Assembly: GCA_046153875.1 (NCBI GenBank)
Contig: JBJXFE010000053.1
Span: 50,884 to 114,883 of the forward strand
DNA: 64,000 bases
DNA from: JBJXFE01 sp046153875
GTDB lineage: Bacteria; Planctomycetota; Phycisphaerae; Phycisphaerales; UBA1924
Direction: 5' to 3'
Part shown: piece by piece, positions 8,534-17,798 of the stretch
Layout of the letters: the number at the start of each line of letters is the position of its first letter
How positions within the stretch are numbered: the stretch's first letter is position 1
Notes under the pieces: model-generated
What the model was told of the DNA's origin: nothing
What the model saw: only the letters and a program-made list of their open reading frames with translations
Databases searched by the model: none
Program-made: the position numbers and the translations under genes

Positions 8534-10042
8534 GCTCTGTTCGTTCTGCTGCTGTCCCTCACCGCGACCGCCCCGGCCCAGGACGCCCCCCCCCTCGATT
8601 CCGACCCGACCGCCAAAGCGCTTGAGCTTCAGGACAAGGCATTCGATGCGATCGGTCGCCGCGATTACGACGAGGCCGAGCGGCTCCTGCGCCGCCAGCT
8701 CGAGCTCGACCCCGGCAACTTCGTCCCGCACTACAACCTCGCGTGCGTGCTCGCGCTCAAGGGGGACGCGGCGGCCTGCGGCGAGCAGCTCCTGCGCGCC
8801 GTCGAGCACGGCTTCTCGGATGTCAACCGTCTGCGCACCGACCCCGACCTGGCCAACGCCCGCAACGACGAGAACTACCTCAAGATCGTCAACAACTGGG
8901 GGTTCGTGCTCGAGAAGCACCGTGACGCGAACCTCTCGCGGTGCAAGCAGTTCTTCAAGGGCGGGTCGTACCTCACGGGTTTCGACGAAGAGCTGCGCCT
9001 CGCGTACCTCTCCGCGGCCGATCCGAAGTCGTTCGAGCAGGCCCGGGAGGACATCACACGCCTCGCCCGCTGGGGCGTGACGAACGTCTTCCCCGACCTG
9101 GCGCTCACCGAGCCGCAGGCCGGTGAGACCCCGGCGAAGCGGTCGCGCCCCGACGCCTGGGTCGTGGTGATCCTGCCTACGCCCGACGACTTCCAGCGCT
9201 GGTCGCGCATGGTGTTCGGCCCCGACGCGGGCTCGGGCATGTCCACGGTCGGCGGCATCTATAGCCACGACAGCAAGCGGCTCGTCGCGATGGACCTGGG
9301 CGCGACGCTCCGCCACGAGTTCTTCCACGTGCTGCACTGGCGCTCGTGCGAGCGGCTGGGCCAGCCGCACCCGCCGTGGATCCAGGAGGGCTTGTGCAGC
9401 CTCGTCGAGGACTACGAGGTCCGCGGGTCGGGCGACGCCGCGACGATCGAGCCCGTGCCGTCCTGGCGGACGAACGTCGCCAAGCGGCTGGCGCGGTCGG
9501 GTCGCCTCACTCCGATCAAGACCCTCGCCGCGATGTCGCGGGAGTCCTTCATCGCGTCGCGCCCGCTCGCTCAATACGGCCAGGCCCGCGCCGTCTTCCT
9601 CTTCCTCTGGCAGCAGGGCAAGCTCAAGGACTGGTACGCGGCGTACACCCGCGGCTTCAAGGACGACCCTACCGGCGTGCACGCGATCGAGGAGGTCTTC
9701 GAACGCCCGATGGCCGAGGTCGAGAAGCTCTACCGCGACTGGCTCAAGGCGCTCCCCGAGGTCGCCGAGCAGATCAGCCCGGGTTCCGCCGGACTGGGCG
9801 CCGAGGTCGAGCCCGGCGACGGCGACGGACCCGTGATCGTCCAGATCGACCCCCGCGGTCCGGCTCGGCGAGCCGGCCTGCGCGTGCGCGACGCCATCAC
9901 CGCGATCAACGGCCAGCCGACCCGCGACCTGAACGAACTCGTCCGTGTCCTGGGCGAGCTCGAGCTCGGGGACGCGATCGAAGTTTCGTACCGGCGCGGA
10001 AGGCAGCACGGGACGGTGCAGCTCACGCTGTCGCGCCGTTGA
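8447..10042 (+). CDS. Secreted TPR/metallopeptidase (MA clan-like) with a C-terminal PDZ domain
   Basis: A 531-residue exported protein. The signal peptide (about 1-45) ends TATAPAQ. Then come two TPR-like units (LELQDKAFDAIGRRDYDEAERLLRRQLELDPGN), a long middle domain, and a gluzincin-type site: HEFFH (about 289-293) followed by WIQEGLCSLVEDYE, giving two zinc histidines, a catalytic Glu and a third ligand. At the C-terminus is a PDZ domain (PVIVQIDPRGPARRAGLRVRDAITAINGQ). Inference: an envelope protease or quality-control factor; the substrate is unknown. The ATG overlaps the purN stop by four bases and lies inside a repeat element, so the N-terminus is partly repeat-derived. Confidence 0.85.
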   Translation: MTRSRTQLCNPSAWALAASASVLSAFIRGALFVLLLSLTATAPAQDAPPLDSDPTAKALELQDKAFDAIGRRDYDEAERLLRRQLELDPGNFVPHYNLACVLALKGDAAACGEQLLRAVEHGFSDVNRLRTDPDLANARNDENYLKIVNNWGFVLEKHRDANLSRCKQFFKGGSYLTGFDEELRLAYLSAADPKSFEQAREDITRLARWGVTNVFPDLALTEPQAGETPAKRSRPDAWVVVILPTPDDFQRWSRMVFGPDAGSGMSTVGGIYSHDSKRLVAMDLGATLRHEFFHVLHWRSCERLGQPHPPWIQEGLCSLVEDYEVRGSGDAATIEPVPSWRTNVAKRLARSGRLTPIKTLAAMSRESFIASRPLAQYGQARAVFLFLWQQGKLKDWYAAYTRGFKDDPTGVHAIEEVFERPMAEVEKLYRDWLKALPEVAEQISPGSAGLGAEVEPGDGDGPVIVQIDPRGPARRAGLRVRDAITAINGQPTRDLNELVRVLGELELGDAIEVSYRRGRQHGTVQLTLSRR

Positions 10043-10126
10043 TATCCCGGGGTTCGTTGGACGCCGTGTTCGCGCCACACACACGCCGCGGCGTGCCGTA
10101 GAATTCGGTAACGTGCGCGACGGCTC

Positions 10127-10855
10127 GTGACCACCCGGTCCAGGCAGGTGGACGGCGTCAACCGGACCAAGCGGATGAACACGACAACGCCAACCACCGA
10201 TCCGTCGATCGGGCGTCGAGCCTGGCGGGAGGTGGGTCGCGCGGCGCGTGTTTCGGTCTGGATCGTGGTCGGGCTGGCCGCGTGGCGCGGCGCGAACTGC
10301 GTACTCGGTGCCAATGACGGAACGGTGTTCCCGGACAAGGCCTACCGGAGCGGCCAGTTGTCCGCCGACGAGCTGCGGGAGGCTGTCGCCGTCCGCGGCG
10401 TGCGCAGCGTGGTGAACCTCCGGGGCGAGAACGACACGGCGTGGTACCGCGAGGAGGCCGCGGCGTGCCGCGCGGCCGGCGTGCCTCTTTTCGACATTGC
10501 CATGTCCGCGCGGGAGCTTCCCAAACCGGAGGCCGCGCTCGAGCTGGCCCGCGTGCTCCGCGACGCGCCGCGGCCGATGCTGATCCACTGCAAGAACGGC
10601 GCGAACCGGACCGGTCTGGCCGCCACGATCTACCTGATCGAGTGCGAGGGGATGCCGCCCGACGATGCGCAGCGTCGCGGGCTGACGCTCTGGCACGGAC
10701 ACATCCCGCTCGGGCAGACCGGCGCGATCAACCGGTTCCTTGAGATGTTCAAGGAACAGGCCCGGGGCAAGAGTCTGGAGCGGTGGCTGCAGGAGGACTA
10801 TCCCGGGCTGTACGCCGACGCGACCGGATCGCGGCGCGCCCCGGCCCGGCCCTGA
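10127..10855 (+). CDS. Dual-specificity/tyrosine phosphatase family protein, membrane-anchored
   Basis: A 242-residue protein with one N-terminal membrane segment (VSVWIVVGLAAWRGANCVLG) and a cysteine-phosphatase domain. The P-loop HCKNGANRTG (about 154-163) is the CX5R active site, with VVNLRGEND upstream and general-acid candidates in between. FPDKAYRSGQLS is typical of the prokaryotic dual-specificity-like family. Start GTG 10127; an ATG at 10175 would drop 16 residues without touching the domain. It lies 14 bases upstream of an isoprenylcysteine-methyltransferase-like gene, probably in one operon. The substrate (protein, lipid or inositol phosphate) is not predictable. Confidence 0.85.
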   Translation: MTTRSRQVDGVNRTKRMNTTTPTTDPSIGRRAWREVGRAARVSVWIVVGLAAWRGANCVLGANDGTVFPDKAYRSGQLSADELREAVAVRGVRSVVNLRGENDTAWYREEAAACRAAGVPLFDIAMSARELPKPEAALELARVLRDAPRPMLIHCKNGANRTGLAATIYLIECEGMPPDDAQRRGLTLWHGHIPLGQTGAINRFLEMFKEQARGKSLERWLQEDYPGLYADATGSRRAPARP

Positions 10856-10868
10856 TCGGAGGACTTCG

Positions 10869-11564
10869 GTGACGACTTTTCCGAACGCGTTCGGGGGCGT
10901 GAGAAACGGGCAGGAGATCCTGCGCGCCGATCATCCGTGGTTCTTCCGGATCGGGCTCTGGGCCCGGCGGGCGCGCAACGAGATGCTGGTCATCGGTATC
11001 GGCATCGGCGTCATCGAGGGCATCGTCGATCACGAGCGCCCGCTCGATCTCCTGGAATGGAACTGGCTCGTCCCTCTCGCGGTCGTGCTCATCGCGGCCG
11101 GGGCCGCGTTCCGCATCGCCGCGATGGGGTGCGTCCGCAAGAACGAGCGACTCGAGACGACCGGCGTGTACTCGCTCTGCCGGCACCCGCTGTACCTCGG
11201 CACGATCCTGCTCTACGCCGGGTTCTGCCTCCTGCTCAACGATGATGAGTTCTACTACTTCGGGGCGGCGTACTTCCTCGGGTTCTACACGCTGATGATC
11301 CTCTGGGAGGAGGCGGCGCTGCGCCGGCAGTTCCCCGATGCGCACGCCGGGTACCGCGGTCGGACGCCGGTGCTGCTCCCCGTCGGCCGTCCGATCCGCG
11401 GACGGTTCGCGTGGACGCAGGCGCGGCGTCGCGGCGCCATCGGCCTGCTCATCGCGGTCGTCGTGATGATCGGATCGGTTGAGGCGATGGCCCGCCTCTT
11501 CCGTCCCGGCGTCCTCGGCGGTGAGGCCGCCGATCCGCCGTTCGGGTGGGCCCCGGGCCGCTGA
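10869..11564 (+). CDS. Isoprenylcysteine carboxyl methyltransferase-like membrane protein
   Basis: A 231-residue integral membrane protein with about five helices. The core YSLCRHPLYLGTILLYAGFCLLL matches the RHPxYxG motif of the ICMT/phospholipid N-methyltransferase superfamily, and ILWEEAALRRQFPDAHAGYRGRTP matches the conserved E-E...F...Y...R tail that binds AdoMet. Bacteria have no CaaX prenylation, so the substrate is probably a lipid or small molecule. The start is a GTG at 10869 behind GGAGGA (10858-10863). A final hydrophobic helix (AIGLLIAVVVMIGSVEAMARL) is extra to the core. It forms an apparent operon with the phosphatase. Confidence 0.85.
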   Translation: MTTFPNAFGGVRNGQEILRADHPWFFRIGLWARRARNEMLVIGIGIGVIEGIVDHERPLDLLEWNWLVPLAVVLIAAGAAFRIAAMGCVRKNERLETTGVYSLCRHPLYLGTILLYAGFCLLLNDDEFYYFGAAYFLGFYTLMILWEEAALRRQFPDAHAGYRGRTPVLLPVGRPIRGRFAWTQARRRGAIGLLIAVVVMIGSVEAMARLFRPGVLGGEAADPPFGWAPGR

Positions 11565-11661
11565 TTTCGGCATCGCGATCCGCGCGTCTGCTAACACGAA
11601 CGATTCGGTCGGCGTCCGTCTCCCGGGCCCGGTTCCGCGGGCACCCCATAAGGAGACGACC

Positions 11662-12384
11662 ATGCACGCCAGAGTTCCCCGCCGTACTCGTCGCTTCGCT
11701 GCCCTGCTCGTGATCGCCGGGTCCGTGTGGGCCGCAACCCCCGCCGCCGGTGGCCCGCCGCTGATCTGCTTCCCCTACGAGATCGGCGACGCCAAGTCGC
11801 TGCCGTGGGGCGAGGGGACGCACGACAAGTCCTCCGGCTACGACCGAAAGGCGGTGGTCAAGGACACCCTCGACCTGCTCAAGACCGAGAAGGACACCCT
11901 CGTGCGCATGGAGACGCTCCGCCGCGCCACGATCTACGTCAAGGACGACCGGGAGCTCGCCACCGAGCTCCTCGCCAAGTTCGCCTTCATGGCCCTCGAC
12001 GCCGAGGCCGCGGACAACGAGAAGTGGGCCGCCACCGCCCTCTTCGACGCCGGGTTCCTCGCGGCCTGCTACCGGCAGAACGGCGTGGACATCGGCTGGA
12101 AGCCGGGCGTTGAGGACCACCTCCAGGGCTGGGCCTGGATGAAGAAAGGCCTCGAGTACGACGGCTCCGACCCCGCCCGCCAGTACGCCGCGGCCCTCGT
12201 GTTGCAGGAGAAGAACGACGGGTCGTACAAGCCCTATCTTGTGCGGGCCATTCAGGGGACCGAGACGGGCTCGAACCTGGCGAAGAGCATCGAGTCCAAC
12301 GGGGTGTTCGGCTCGAAGAAGATCGAGGAGCTGCGTGAATCCCTCGGAGTCGCCGATGCCCGCCGCCGCGGAACAGGCCGCTAG
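11662..12384 (+). CDS. Secreted hypothetical protein upstream of an ECF sigma gene
   Basis: A 240-residue protein with a signal peptide (MHARVPRRTRRFAALLVIAGSVWAATPAAGGPP, cleavage about residue 30). The ATG at 11662 is behind AAGGAGA (11650-11656). The mature part begins ICFPYEIGDAKSLPWGEG and is mostly helical, perhaps with helical repeats (TLDLLKTEKDTLVRMETLRRATIYVKDD; LLAKFAFMALDAEA). Its last 29 bases overlap the start of the ECF sigma gene, so it is probably co-transcribed with it and with the FecR-like gene. It has no known family; it may be the secreted output or sensor of that sigma unit. Confidence 0.75.
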   Translation: MHARVPRRTRRFAALLVIAGSVWAATPAAGGPPLICFPYEIGDAKSLPWGEGTHDKSSGYDRKAVVKDTLDLLKTEKDTLVRMETLRRATIYVKDDRELATELLAKFAFMALDAEAADNEKWAATALFDAGFLAACYRQNGVDIGWKPGVEDHLQGWAWMKKGLEYDGSDPARQYAAALVLQEKNDGSYKPYLVRAIQGTETGSNLAKSIESNGVFGSKKIEELRESLGVADARRRGTGR

Positions 12385-13039
12385 GCCCGTGGCCTCGGCG
12401 CGCCCCCACGACGCCCCGGTTCCTCGTCGCGCCGACGCCGTGTGCGACGAGGAGCCGCCCGGCATCGATGATGGGGCGGCGCTCGTCGCCGCCGCGCGCA
12501 CGGGCGACCGGGCCGCGCTCTCGGGCCTGCACGAGCGGTTCGCGCCCGTGGTGCACGGCATCCTCCTCGCGCGTCTGCCGCACGCCGACTGCGACGACCT
12601 GGTCCAGGAGGTCTTCCTGAACGTGATCCGCCGCCTCGGCACGCTGCGCGACGACCGGGCCTTCCCCGCGTGGGTCTCGACCATGGCCCGCAACTTCGCC
12701 GCTTCGTTCTTCCGCCGCCGCGGGCGCTCCGGGCGGCACGAAGCCGTCGTCGCCCGTATTGGCCCGCACGGCGCGGCGCCACCGGCCCCGCCCCCCGGCC
12801 CCGCCCCGCCCAGCCCGCGTGACGACGCGCTCGCCCACCTTCAGGCCCAGGAGGTTCTCGCCGTGATCCGTTTGTTGCCCGAGGCGTACAGCGAAACGCT
12901 GACGCTGCGTCTGGTCGAAGGGCTCACCGGCCCGCAGATCGCCGCCCGGACCGGCATGTCCCACGGATCCGTCCGCGTCAACCTCCACCGCGGCATGGCG
13001 CTGCTCCGTGAGCGCCTGCGGATCGGAGACGAACCATGA
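12356..13039 (+). CDS. ECF-type RNA polymerase sigma factor
   Basis: A 227-residue sigma-70 family factor. Region 2 (about 45-115): ALVAAARTGDRAALSGLHERFAPVVHGI, then DCDDLVQEVFLNVIRRLGTLRDDRAFPAWVSTMARNFAASFFRRR. Region 4 (about 165-222): LLPEAYSETLTLRLVEGLTGPQIAARTGMSHGSVRVNLHRGMALLRERL, with the helix-turn-helix. The two are joined by a proline-rich linker (PPAPPPGPAPPSPRD), unusually long for the class. The ATG at 12356 sits inside the previous gene, and its stop overlaps the FecR-like gene as ATGA, so expression is coupled with both. The N-terminal ~40 residues are Ala/Pro-rich and not part of the fold. Confidence 0.93.
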   Translation: MPAAAEQAARPVASARPHDAPVPRRADAVCDEEPPGIDDGAALVAAARTGDRAALSGLHERFAPVVHGILLARLPHADCDDLVQEVFLNVIRRLGTLRDDRAFPAWVSTMARNFAASFFRRRGRSGRHEAVVARIGPHGAAPPAPPPGPAPPSPRDDALAHLQAQEVLAVIRLLPEAYSETLTLRLVEGLTGPQIAARTGMSHGSVRVNLHRGMALLRERLRIGDEP

Positions 13040-13773
13040 GCGAGCACGACACGCGACCCGATTACCTCTGGGATCGTTCCGGCCCCCCGGACCCGCGCGT
13101 CGCCGCGCTGGAGGCGAAGCTGGAACCGTACCGCTTCAAGGGCGGCCCCGTGCCGGGCGCGGCGCCGGCGGTGCGCGTCCGCGACCTCGGCTGGTTCCTC
13201 CGCCGCGGCTCGCTGATCGCCGCCGCGGTCGCCCTCGGCGTCGCCGGGCTGTACCTGCTCACGCGCCCAACGGCCTCGGGCTGGACCGTCGAGCGCGTCG
13301 CGGGCGCGCCGATCCTCGGCGGCCGCGAGGTCCGCACCGCGTCGCCGTTCCGCCCCGGGCAGTGGCTCGACACCGACCCCGCCTCTCGGGCCCGAGTCGA
13401 GATCGACGAGCACATCGGTTACGTGGACGTGGACGCGGGCACCCGTCTCAAGCTCGTCCGCACCGGCACGTTCGGCACGAACGCCGACGGCACGCCGCGC
13501 GTCGAGCACCGGCTGACGCTCGCCAAGGGTCGGATCGAGGCCTTCACCACCGTCCCGCCCGAGGTCTTCTTCGTCGACACTCCATCGGTCACGGCCGTGG
13601 ACTATGGGTGCGAGTATACGCTCGAGACCGACGAGGCGGGCAAAGGCCTGCTGAGCGTGACGCTGGGACTGGTCAAGCTCCGGTGGAAGGACCGCGACGT
13701 CGAGGTGCCGAGGGGCATGAGCTGCCACATCTCACCCGACACCGGTCCGGGCACGCCGTTCAAGACACCGTAG
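13036..13773 (+). CDS. FecR-domain membrane protein, probable sigma regulator
   Basis: A 245-residue protein with a cytoplasmic N-terminus (SEHDTRPDYLWDRSGPPDPRVAALEAKL), one helix (GSLIAAAVALGVAGLYLLT, about 59-77) and a periplasmic FecR-type beta domain (REVRTASPFRPGQWLDTDPASRARVEI, then RLTLAKGRIEAFTTVPPEVFFVDTPSVTAVDYGCEYTLE). The PGQWLDTD and D.G.......TPSVTAVDYGCEY elements match FecR domains. ATGA overlap with the ECF sigma gene supports a sigma/regulator pair across the inner membrane. Whether it inhibits or activates the sigma factor is not shown by sequence. Confidence 0.88.
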   Translation: MSEHDTRPDYLWDRSGPPDPRVAALEAKLEPYRFKGGPVPGAAPAVRVRDLGWFLRRGSLIAAAVALGVAGLYLLTRPTASGWTVERVAGAPILGGREVRTASPFRPGQWLDTDPASRARVEIDEHIGYVDVDAGTRLKLVRTGTFGTNADGTPRVEHRLTLAKGRIEAFTTVPPEVFFVDTPSVTAVDYGCEYTLETDEAGKGLLSVTLGLVKLRWKDRDVEVPRGMSCHISPDTGPGTPFKTP

Positions 13774-14014
13774 CGGTTCGAACGCCGAGCAGCTACAACC
13801 GTGCTGGTTCTGTGAGCGCCCTGATTGGTGCCGCGTGAAGCCGGCGCGTTTTTGGCCAGTCGCGCTGGTTTTTCGCCCTCGCGTGGGGTACGTTTCCCCT
13901 GCCGAATGGGCCGACCTCGCGGGGGTCGGAATCACCGTCGGCACCCCGAGAGAGAGACTGGGTCAGCGTGTTTCAGGCACGAGCGGTCGGTCCGCGCGGC
14001 CTGTGGGAGCCTTC

Positions 14015-14773
14015 ATGAACCGTGGGCGTGCTATCGCCGCGGGCGCGATCGGTGTGGCCACGCTCGTCGTGGCCCCGATGTGCCCCGCCGAAATGATCGG
14101 ACGCGGCCCGAGCCAGTCGCCCGGTGCGCCCATCCGGCCGGGCCCGCAGATTCCGGGCTTCGGCGACGGCGGGTTCAGCGCGGTGTGGGACGGCGATTCC
14201 GCCTCGCTCGCCCTGAAGGTCTACGCCAACCCGCAGTTGAGCGTCTACCTGAACAGCCAGGGCGACTCGTCCGTGGTCCGCGGCGGCGGGTTCAAGAACA
14301 CCGGCTCGGCCGCCCTCGGCTTCGGGTCGTACACCGTCCAGGCCACCTGGGACGAGTTCATCACGCCGACCAACAACACCATCCAGATCATCTGGAAGAC
14401 CAGCAACGCCCAGCGGTTCATCCCCGCGGGCGCGACCATCCAGGGGCAGCCGGTCGGCTTCGTTGAGGCACGGGTGGGCGTGACCGACGCCATCAGCTTC
14501 TGGCCCTGGATCACCACCGTGAACATGGTCTCCGCGACCATCGCGTCGAGCACCAACGGCGGGTTGACCCTCTCGACCTTTGACATCACCGGCAGCGTCT
14601 CCAACCCGTGGAACGGGACCAGCTTCGGGTCCACGCTCCCCGCTTCGTCGTTCAACAACGCCAACTACATTATGGCGACGTTCACGTACGTTCCCGTCCC
14701 CGCGCCGGCATCGGTCGGGGGCGTCCTGTTGTTCGCGGGCCTGTGTGCGGCCCGGAGGAGGCGATCCGTGTGA
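14015..14773 (+). CDS. Secreted protein with PEP-CTERM-like sorting tail
   Basis: A 252-residue protein: signal peptide (MNRGRAIAAGAIGVATLVVAPMCPA), a beta-rich body (YANPQLSVYLNSQGDSSVVRGGGFKNTGSAALGFGSYTVQATWDEF), and a C-terminal sorting signal of the PEP-CTERM kind, with VPAPAS, a hydrophobic helix (VGGVLLFAGLCAA) and RRRRSV. The ATG at 14015 is behind GGGAG (14005-14009). Such tails are recognised by exosortase/archaeosortase-type enzymes and usually mark exopolysaccharide-associated surface proteins. It follows the sigma/FecR pair (241-base gap) and could be one of its targets, which is only an inference. No enzymatic motif is seen. Confidence 0.83.
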   Translation: MNRGRAIAAGAIGVATLVVAPMCPAEMIGRGPSQSPGAPIRPGPQIPGFGDGGFSAVWDGDSASLALKVYANPQLSVYLNSQGDSSVVRGGGFKNTGSAALGFGSYTVQATWDEFITPTNNTIQIIWKTSNAQRFIPAGATIQGQPVGFVEARVGVTDAISFWPWITTVNMVSATIASSTNGGLTLSTFDITGSVSNPWNGTSFGSTLPASSFNNANYIMATFTYVPVPAPASVGGVLLFAGLCAARRRRSV

Positions 14774-14947
14774 CGGGGGTGGGGATGACTCAGAGCCGCG
14801 AAGGACCGCGGCGGTCACTCTTCTCAATCGCGTCGTGCCGAGCAGTGGGGCGGACCGCGGGCGGAAAACCCGGCCCGGCTTCACCACGATGCGCCATGTC
14901 GCGGGCGATGGTTGTTCCACGGTGGATACCACCGCTTTCCGCCCGCC

Positions 14948-14983
14948 GGGGCTGCGGCCGATCTCGGCCGCAGCTCCTTTTTT
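14948..14983 (+). terminator. Rho-independent terminator
   Basis: A perfect 11-base-pair stem (gctgcggccga / tcggccgcagc) around a two-base loop, extended by GC/GU pairs and followed within three bases by six T. It lies about 175 bases after the PEP-CTERM-like gene and before the convergent dockerin gene. Confidence 0.8.
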
Positions 14984-15037
14984 GCGACGGCCCGATCAGC
15001 CTCGGCGCCGTGGGAGTTCCGTCGTGCATCGGCGCCC

Positions 15038-17674
15038 TCACGGGCAGCCGGCGACGAACTTCGTCTGGAAGCACCCGAAGTCGGCGACCGAGAATCGCGC
15101 GTCGTGGTTGCAGTCCGCGTAGGGGTCGGCGCGCAGGTACTTGACCTGGAAGCACGCGAAGTCGGCGAGCGTCAGGGCGCCGTCCCCGTCGCAATCCCCG
15201 TAGCACGACCGGCACGCGCGGTTCAGCAGCACCGACGCGCTCCGGTCGGCCATGACGGACGCCGCGAGATCGACCCGTCCATCCCGGTCGAAGTCCCCCA
15301 GGACGACCGCCGAGGGCCAGTAGCCGACGCCGTAGCCCGTCGGCGTCGCCGATGCGGATGCGTCGACGATCAACGCGCGCTGGACAACATCGGCGATCGC
15401 GAAGCGCCCACTCTGACCAGGCTTCGGTAAGGAACTGTCGAAGCGACCATGTGTGATCGTCCTCTCATCCACGAGGCTCAAGTGCGGAACGAGACGCCCC
15501 CGCGCGTCTACACTCCACACGTTGAGATACGGATGGGAATAGACCTTCTCGAGAAGATAGTTATGATTGAACAACAGAGCGAGTTCGGCGGCGCTGCCTG
15601 GCCCGCCTGGGCGAACGATACGGAGAAACTCCGGTTGTGGATCGACGATCACGATCTGTTGAAGGTGAAAGGTCCGCCGACCTTGATTCACGAAAGTCAC
15701 CATTCGGCCGGGCACGCTCTTCGTTCCCGAGGTCGCAACAATGTCAACAGTCCCGTTCCTATCCAGGTCGAGAGCGGCGACGCTACCCCACGAGAACGGC
15801 CACGGCGTGGTTCCCACCACAAGTAGTTCGCCCGGTGTGAAACTCCCTTGGCCCTTGTTCCAGAACATGACGATCGTGCGCTCGACGGGCGTGATGTCGT
15901 TCCCCGGATAAACCCGGATCGCCCACACAGCCAGGTCGCGGTTGCCGTCGTCGTCAAAGTCGGCGATGGCTGCCTGCTTCGGAACGAATCCGTCCAGGTG
16001 ATAAGGCGTCGGCGGTTCGAACGTCCCGTCGCCGCGGCCCATCATGGTCCAGACCTTCCCGGGAAAGCTGAACCCGCCGGGGACGATCGCGTCGCAGACC
16101 ACCAGGTCGGGGACAGTGTCGCCGTTGAGGTCCCCGATAGCGACGCTCTCGCCGGTCGCGGTCCCGACCGGCCCCAGCGCGTACGAGTGGATGGTGTCGA
16201 AGGCGCCGCGCCCGTCGTTGAGCAGCACGCGCACGTGGTAGGCGTACTCGCTGTTCGTCATCGTGGCGACCAGGTCCGTGTCCCCGTCGCCGTCGAGGTC
16301 CGCCCCCTCGAGCCATTTCCAGTTCTGGCAGCACGGCTCGAGGACGGAGGGGTACCGCGCGTAGGTCGTCAACGACCCGGCGCCGTTGTTCAGGAGCGCC
16401 GTGAACACGGAGCGGGCGGCGAACACGCCCGAAGTCACGCCCAGGTCGAGGCGCCCGTCGGTGTTCAGGTCGGCGAGCCGCACGTGCCACGGCCCCTGGC
16501 CCGCCTTGATCTCCTGCTTGGGGTCGAACGTGCCGTCGCCCCGGTTGCGCAGCAGCAGGACGGGCGCGTTCGTCACTTCGTGCCCCACCACCAGATCGAG
16601 GTCCGTGTCGCCGTCGATGTCCCCGACCGTCAATGAAGTCGCCCACTGGACGGCGGTGAGCGAGTTGCTCCATCCGGCGTTGTACGCGATGGTCGGGGCG
16701 AACACGCCCGAGCCCAGGTTCCGCATCACCGAGAGGCAGTTCGGCCCGCCCACCGATCCGCCGTAGAGGCTGGTCGCGGCCAGGTCGGGCTTGAAGTCCC
16801 CGTCCAGGTCCGCGATCACGACGCTGTAGGCGTTCGGGAACGCCACCGCCGGATGCGACGCGGCGAGCGCGAAGCCGCCCGACCCGTTGTTGAAGAGCAG
16901 CCTGACCTGCGTCTTGCAGGGGACCGCGATGTCGGGGTGTCCGTCGCCGTTAAGGTCGCCGACGGCCAGGAACGGACCCGGGTAGGCGAAGTTCAGGTTG
17001 GGGTCCCCGCGCGGGGAGACGTTGCCCACGAACACGCGGACCTCGGGCGCGAACGTCCCGTCCCGGGTGTTCAGCAGGATCGACACGTCGTTGCTCACCG
17101 TGTTGAGCACGACCAAGTCCGGGTCCCGGTCATCGTCGAGGTCTGCGATGCGCAGGCACCGCGGCATCGACCCCACGGGATAGGTGACGTGCGGGGCCAG
17201 CGTCCCGTCGCCGTTGTTGAAGAGGATGGAGACGGTGTTGTCTCTCGCGTTGGGCACGGCGGCGTCGAGGTCCATGTCGCCGTCGAGGTCGCCCAAAGCG
17301 ACGTCGGTCCCTTCCCACCCGACCGGGTAGGGCTCTTGCGCCGGATCGAAGACGCCGTCGCCGTGATTGAGAAGCACGGTGAGGAAGAAGACCTTGGGGT
17401 TGGCTTGGTTGTGCGGGTTGACGTTGATGACGACGGCGTCGGGGTCGCCGTCGCCGTCCATGTCCCCGAAGGCGGCCGCGACCGCGCGGGCCGTCGCGTA
17501 GCTCGTGAGGCCGTCGTACACCTCGAACCCGGTGCGCACCGTGGGGTTGCCGAACATCGGGTGCCCGTCACCGTCCGCGTCGGGGAGGCAGAACTCCGGC
17601 TGGCGTGTGGCGGAGCCGAACGCGCACCCCAAGCACAGCACACAAACCAAGGGCCCGATCCGCTGGGCGTTCAT
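15038..17674 (-). CDS. FG-GAP/VCBS repeat protein with GC-type dockerin (module copy A)
   Basis: An 878-residue exported protein: signal peptide (about 1-24), then the mature start RQPEFCLPDADGDGHPMFGN and about a dozen FG-GAP/VCBS-type repeats of the pattern AxGDLDGDxxxDLAV...VSILLNxGDGTFAP, which fold as a calcium-binding beta-propeller. The last ~55 residues are a GC-type dockerin: CYGDCDGDGALTLADFACFQVKY...YADCNHDARFSVADFGCFQTKFVAGCP, two EF-like loops with paired cysteines. It is a close paralogue of 39046-41670 along its whole length. It is divergent from 17853-18752 (178 bases between starts). Probable role: surface-attached binding protein; ligand unknown. Confidence 0.9.
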   Translation of the reverse strand: MNAQRIGPLVCVLCLGCAFGSATRQPEFCLPDADGDGHPMFGNPTVRTGFEVYDGLTSYATARAVAAAFGDMDGDGDPDAVVINVNPHNQANPKVFFLTVLLNHGDGVFDPAQEPYPVGWEGTDVALGDLDGDMDLDAAVPNARDNTVSILFNNGDGTLAPHVTYPVGSMPRCLRIADLDDDRDPDLVVLNTVSNDVSILLNTRDGTFAPEVRVFVGNVSPRGDPNLNFAYPGPFLAVGDLNGDGHPDIAVPCKTQVRLLFNNGSGGFALAASHPAVAFPNAYSVVIADLDGDFKPDLAATSLYGGSVGGPNCLSVMRNLGSGVFAPTIAYNAGWSNSLTAVQWATSLTVGDIDGDTDLDLVVGHEVTNAPVLLLRNRGDGTFDPKQEIKAGQGPWHVRLADLNTDGRLDLGVTSGVFAARSVFTALLNNGAGSLTTYARYPSVLEPCCQNWKWLEGADLDGDGDTDLVATMTNSEYAYHVRVLLNDGRGAFDTIHSYALGPVGTATGESVAIGDLNGDTVPDLVVCDAIVPGGFSFPGKVWTMMGRGDGTFEPPTPYHLDGFVPKQAAIADFDDDGNRDLAVWAIRVYPGNDITPVERTIVMFWNKGQGSFTPGELLVVGTTPWPFSWGSVAALDLDRNGTVDIVATSGTKSVPGRMVTFVNQGRRTFHLQQIVIVDPQPEFLRIVRPGGPGSAAELALLFNHNYLLEKVYSHPYLNVWSVDARGRLVPHLSLVDERTITHGRFDSSLPKPGQSGRFAIADVVQRALIVDASASATPTGYGVGYWPSAVVLGDFDRDGRVDLAASVMADRSASVLLNRACRSCYGDCDGDGALTLADFACFQVKYLRADPYADCNHDARFSVADFGCFQTKFVAGCP

Positions 17675-17798
17675 GTTGACCTCCCGGGCCAGAACGGCCC
17701 CCGGGCTTTGGCGACGAGCGCCGAGTGATTATGAACGAAGGTACCCGTGGTCCACCCGAGCGTCCAGCGGCTATGCCGTGTTCGGAAAAGATTCTGGC

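Noticed and set aside
15848..16636. Long rightward frame across the FG-GAP gene
   Set aside because: Arg/Val-rich mirror of the GDLDGD repeats on the other strand; no start context or homology. The same applies to 16853-17728 and 39340-40929.
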